Part shown: in pieces, positions 60,511 through 64,000 of the stretch
Position numbering within the stretch: position 1 is the first letter of the stretch
Layout of the letters: the number at the start of each line of letters is the position of its first letter
Assembly (NCBI RefSeq): GCF_037975245.1
Contig: NC_092564.1
Span: 14,883,984 to 14,947,983, forward strand
Direction: 5' to 3'
DNA length: 64,000 nucleotides
Origin: Apostichopus japonicus
Lineage: Eukaryota > Echinodermata > Holothuroidea > Aspidochirotida > Stichopodidae
Notes under the pieces: model-generated
Told to the model about the DNA's origin: nothing
Databases searched by the model: none
The model's input: the letters and a program-made list of their open reading frames with translations, nothing else
Program-made: the position numbers and the translations under genes

Positions 60511-63290
60511 ACCTTTTACAAAGGTAAGGTGAGAGTAATAATTTAGAAACATTAAAGGTTCAACTACTGCAACGTAAGGATATCAGTATTGGTTTGCTTT
60601 TTCAGGTTATAAACCTTTCCCAATTAATGAGAAATACAAGCCAGGGGATGTCATTCCCATGCCAAAGACGCCATGGCCGGAGAAATATCTGCAGTTAAGG
60701 TAGCTTTATAGGGATTATTAGTTACAAATGTCGATTCTATACTGGCATTTCCAGGAACTCAACCATTACTTCATATGTCTGGTTTTACACGTTTTTGTAT
60801 CATTTCTAATACTTCTGTTATCACTTACTGGCTGCTACCATTTTTTGACGACGAATTACACGAACATTAATCAACGAATTTAGGAAATAAACCCACAGCT
60901 GATAGAATGTCACTTTCCGCATTGGAGTAGTGAGAGGAGAAAAGGTTCCCTATACTGCTTAGCATCATTCAAATTATACACGATTTATCTACACCTGGTC
61001 TCCTTCCCCGACCCCACCTTTTACTGTCTTACATCATGGTCCAGGTATACTTTATTTCTTTTGTCTCCTTTTTTGAGGTCAGGTTAGACATTTGCTGAAG
61101 AATTTAGAATGACTTTTTCGACTTTCGAATGACTTTGTTATTGTTCCACAGAAACACGCTTTTATTTGAATGCTGGAGTAAAAACATGTCCCTTCGACCA
61201 TCTATACACCATCTGAGGGATTCTTTTAAAACGGTACTTATTTTAGATTACAACAGTAAACAGTATTTAAGGAAACAACTTGACATCCTTGCTCGTTTTA
61301 TCCTGTCTGCATGGCAGAAATGTTCGTACTTATACTATCACGGTGATATATCAATGTGACGTAATCAAACCCAGAAAATATGAAGAAGACAATGTCTGCT
61401 ACAAAGTAGATATAACATATTTTCCCTCTGTTTTATTTTTCTCGACAGATTTTTGATAAGTTAATAGACAACAGCTTCTATGAGATACCAGTATCATCTT
61501 TGTATACACGGACGATTTCTCCAACTGACGACTACGTGGAAGGGAAAGAATGATAGAAGAAATACGCCTCAATTGAGTTAACAATTGATATATTACAAAA
61601 GCATTGCCTTGCTAAGCATTCCGGCACGTCTTGTATGCAAAGAATTAAATAGACACAAACCGTAACTACGTAAAACAGTATGATTAACTATAACTTCCAT
61701 GTGTTACAAACAGGCAAATATGCTCAACAGTCACGGTGACTTATGGACGTAATTCAAGATTCATCATTCATACTTATTATTTATATTCGATTTTCAAAGA
61801 CGTCTCAAAAAGCTTTGCAAAGTGGGAAAGGAACTGGGCAGATTCTACGCAATTGGCGGTTTGGCTGGTTCATTGAACCAGGGCCCCTAATGTCCAGGGG
61901 TCTCATATACAAGCTTGATCCCAACCTTTTGTGCCAAAGGATATAACGACCGCATGTCAGTCATGTTTCTGCACGAAAACTTGAATGAGACCCAACATTG
62001 TCTATACGTTCTGTTGTATTTCATTAACAACTGATGTTTCTAGTTGACAACCCACTGTGGGTGTCAACTGCTTGCACTCAAGACACTTGGACAGTGCATC
62101 CGACCTGCTTCGTGAGATAGTAAATCACATATCTTCGGCAATCTTTACTGGCGATGCCTTGCCCTAAAAGATTAAACCACTTATTTTATACACGGAAGGA
62201 CGTAATATCGGCGATTATCTGCAGAAAAAGCGCCCTGAAATATTTCTTTTAGATTTCGATTTCCCCGAGTCCTTCTAAGTACTAATACCGGTGAAGTTTT
62301 CATCAATTTTGTGTTACATTTAATTATACAATGCTCTGATAGTTACACACATAGACTTGCGGAAACTGCAATCTCACGCATCCTCTGTTGACGACAGGAC
62401 CTTTCTAATTTAGGCGGGAAGATATTAGAGACATAAACAAATAAATTAAATCTTCTGATATTTAAAGCTTTGAATTAACTAAGTAGCGTATTGTAATTGT
62501 GTTTATTATACCATTGTGTGGTAGCTACTTATCCTTTGTATCGGGATCTATTTAATACCGCAAATAACCTTCGAACTACAAATGTGGGAAGGGGGACATG
62601 GCTCCCTCTCTCGCTGAATTGACGCTCATGTTAACCATTTTACCGCACACACAACAGTCCATCGTTCTTACACTACAAGGTGCGCACAGTGACCAGTAAT
62701 TGAGTTGTATGGAAAGGAACGGATTCTGTCACAAAAGTAATTTAAGTTTAAGAAAACAGTTTATCTATTATTGGCGACTATAGCAAATGAAGGTGAAGAT
62801 TGTTTTCATTTATCATGATATATGTCTTTTAGAATTTATATAAAATAGCTTGTTAGATGCTAAGGGCGCCCATGAGATGAGATATTGTCGAAACTTTTAT
62901 ATCAAAATGTCTACTTTTTGTAAATTCAGTGTCTTGGCTTTTCGTCAAAATTTGAAATCGCAAAATACGATGATCATGTATTTTTTTTGCAAACAACCAC
63001 TTTTGTCGTGTTCTCCACGACAAAACTGAAACTACTGTCAACTCGTATTAGAAATGGGAAAATACTTCATCTCTTTTGTTTTTAAATTACAAAGCAGGTG
63101 TCTCAGGTGATGGGCGACTATATTCGCTAAGGACACGCCTGAATATACAATGATAAACTTTTATGCTGCTAGTACACCCGACTATAGGTCTCCAGACAGC
63201 ATCTCCTGCATCCAAATTGGATATGGATAAGTTGGTGTTGATACGTAAATAAATAATTAAATGTCACAGAATGTACGTTGAGACTTATAT

Positions 63291-64000
63291 AGCAATTACA
63301 ATTTCACTGGCAGCAAAACCTCGAGGAAGACACGAGGAACAGTAAAAAAAAAAAGGGGGGGTATGGCGATGCTATGAAGAGAGGTGTTTAACCATAGTGA
63401 AATGGGGTAAATAACACAATATGGATGAACATACAGTTTTATACAGTGTAGAAAGTATATGTCAGTAACAATATGATTTAAGTGAGGTACTCTGGCCTGA
63501 AAAGTTCCCAAGATTTGAATACATATACTCTTTCGATGAGAAATGTTTCCTCATTCAATGTCTTGATATCTATAACCTAGGCATTTCATTGGTATTGTTA
63601 TCTTTTTTAAATGTTAAGTTATAGTAACAAATGGTATTCGTCATAATTGGGGAATGATAATATAAAGCAACTCTTAATCATTTGAATGAGAAGATACCTT
63701 CAGAGAAAAATTCCAAAAGCGATCTTCAACTAATTGGTTTAAAGTGAATAACACATTCCCTGCTTAGGATGCATGTAGTGCAGCTTGTAGGCCCTCCTGC
63801 AATTAATACGGAGAATGGTTTGATATGGGAGAAATATTAAATATGTTTGAGGAATGTTTCTATTCCATAAATGAATTGCGTTCGGTATAACAAGAATCGT
63901 CCAGGTCAAATCTAAGCATTCTGGTTAAATTTGCATTCATTCCATTGTACAGTGTTTGAGATATTGACAGTTGAAGTTGCCACCTTTCGTACCAAACGGT
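63291..64000 (+). repeat. Start of a third tandem unit (C)
   Basis: From about 63,300 the sequence repeats the start of unit B (50,955 on): AACAGT...GGTGTTTAACC, AATGGGGTAA, AAAGTTCCCAAGATTT, TTTCATTGGTATTGTTATCT, GGGGAATGATAATATAAAGC, GCAATTAATACGGAGAATGG. The window ends before any exon of a third receptor gene. Confidence 0.85.

Larger units (their letters stand above)
54320..61553 (+). pseudogene. Ig-domain receptor pseudokinase, gene B (premature stop)
   Basis: Paralogue of gene A with the same eleven-exon plan: 54320-55538, 56107-56146, 56460-56524, 57224-57394, 57868-57978, 58389-58558, 59102-59221, 59817-59931, 60606-60699, 61152-61233, 61449-61553. All splice sites and phases are intact. 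The frame is broken once, by TGA at 59,892-59,894 in place of the SDVW Trp, leaving 657 codons; three exons lie downstream, so nonsense-mediated decay is expected if the transcript is made. Other differences from A: an ETL insertion in Ig domain 1, five extra codons at the start of exon 5, YTRT instead of YTRM, and a shorter tail caused by a 4-bp insertion. The kinase motifs are as degenerate as in A (HPC 595-597, DFC 615-617). It could instead be a segregating null allele or an assembly error. Confidence 0.82.
50951..63290 (+). repeat. Tandem unit B (about 12.3 kb)
   Basis: The second unit of the array, collinear with unit A and carrying gene B. Its proximal marker (TTTCATTGGTATTGTTATCT at 51,240) recurs at 63,583. 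Unit-specific changes include the double palindrome at 53,518-53,547, the hairpin-bearing block at about 60,163-60,510 and about 290 bp near 63,000-63,290. The edges are approximate. Confidence 0.85.

Overview
The window reads as animal nuclear DNA: AT-rich, gene-sparse, genes split by GT-AG introns of about 0.4-2 kb, and many micro- and minisatellites, small inverted-repeat elements, tRNA-like SINE pieces and a LINE 3' end. The mix fits a marine invertebrate deuterostome; a holothurian or other echinoderm is my guess, resting on general impression and not on a diagnostic marker.

Layout. (1) 1-27.3 kb: no gene I can support. It holds repeats: a diverged block at 1.23-2.52 kb, a TTAA-flanked MITE at 4.95-5.19 kb, a 20-bp minisatellite at 14.14-14.69 kb, a 126-bp satellite at 21.07-21.81 kb and a three-copy block at 26.69-27.33 kb. 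One weak candidate terminal exon lies near 20.1-20.2 kb. (2) 27.35-37.31 kb, minus strand: a complete nine-exon histidine acid phosphatase gene of the ACP6 (lysophosphatidic acid phosphatase) type, 447 codons, with every splice phase consistent and both catalytic signatures present. Its introns carry a LINE tail, a 21-bp repeat, SINE pieces, a 582-bp inverted-repeat element and a tiny palindromic insertion. (3) 37.3-39.6 kb: intergenic, with a 690-bp inverted-repeat element. (4) 39.6 kb to the end, plus strand: a tandem array of about 12-kb units. Units A and B each carry an eleven-exon gene for a single-pass receptor with three Ig-like domains outside and a tyrosine-kinase-like domain inside. 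A third unit begins at about 63.3 kb and runs off the window.

The array is the main interest. In both copies the kinase fold is recognisable (APE, SDVW in A, CW, RP), but the catalytic machinery is gone: the glycine loop is degenerate, the beta3 lysine is Thr, HRD is HPC, the catalytic-loop Asn is Lys and DFG is DFC. These are therefore predicted pseudokinase receptors. Gene A is intact (764 codons). Gene B has one TGG-to-TGA change at the SDVW tryptophan (59,892-59,894), while every other exon and splice phase is intact, so it is called a recent pseudogene or truncated allele. The ectodomain has changed faster than the cytoplasmic part. Multiplication, fast ectodomain change and a conserved but catalytically dead kinase domain suggest a lineage-specific recognition or signalling receptor family; that function is inference. 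ACP6 is a housekeeping lipid-phosphatase neighbour with no evident functional link.
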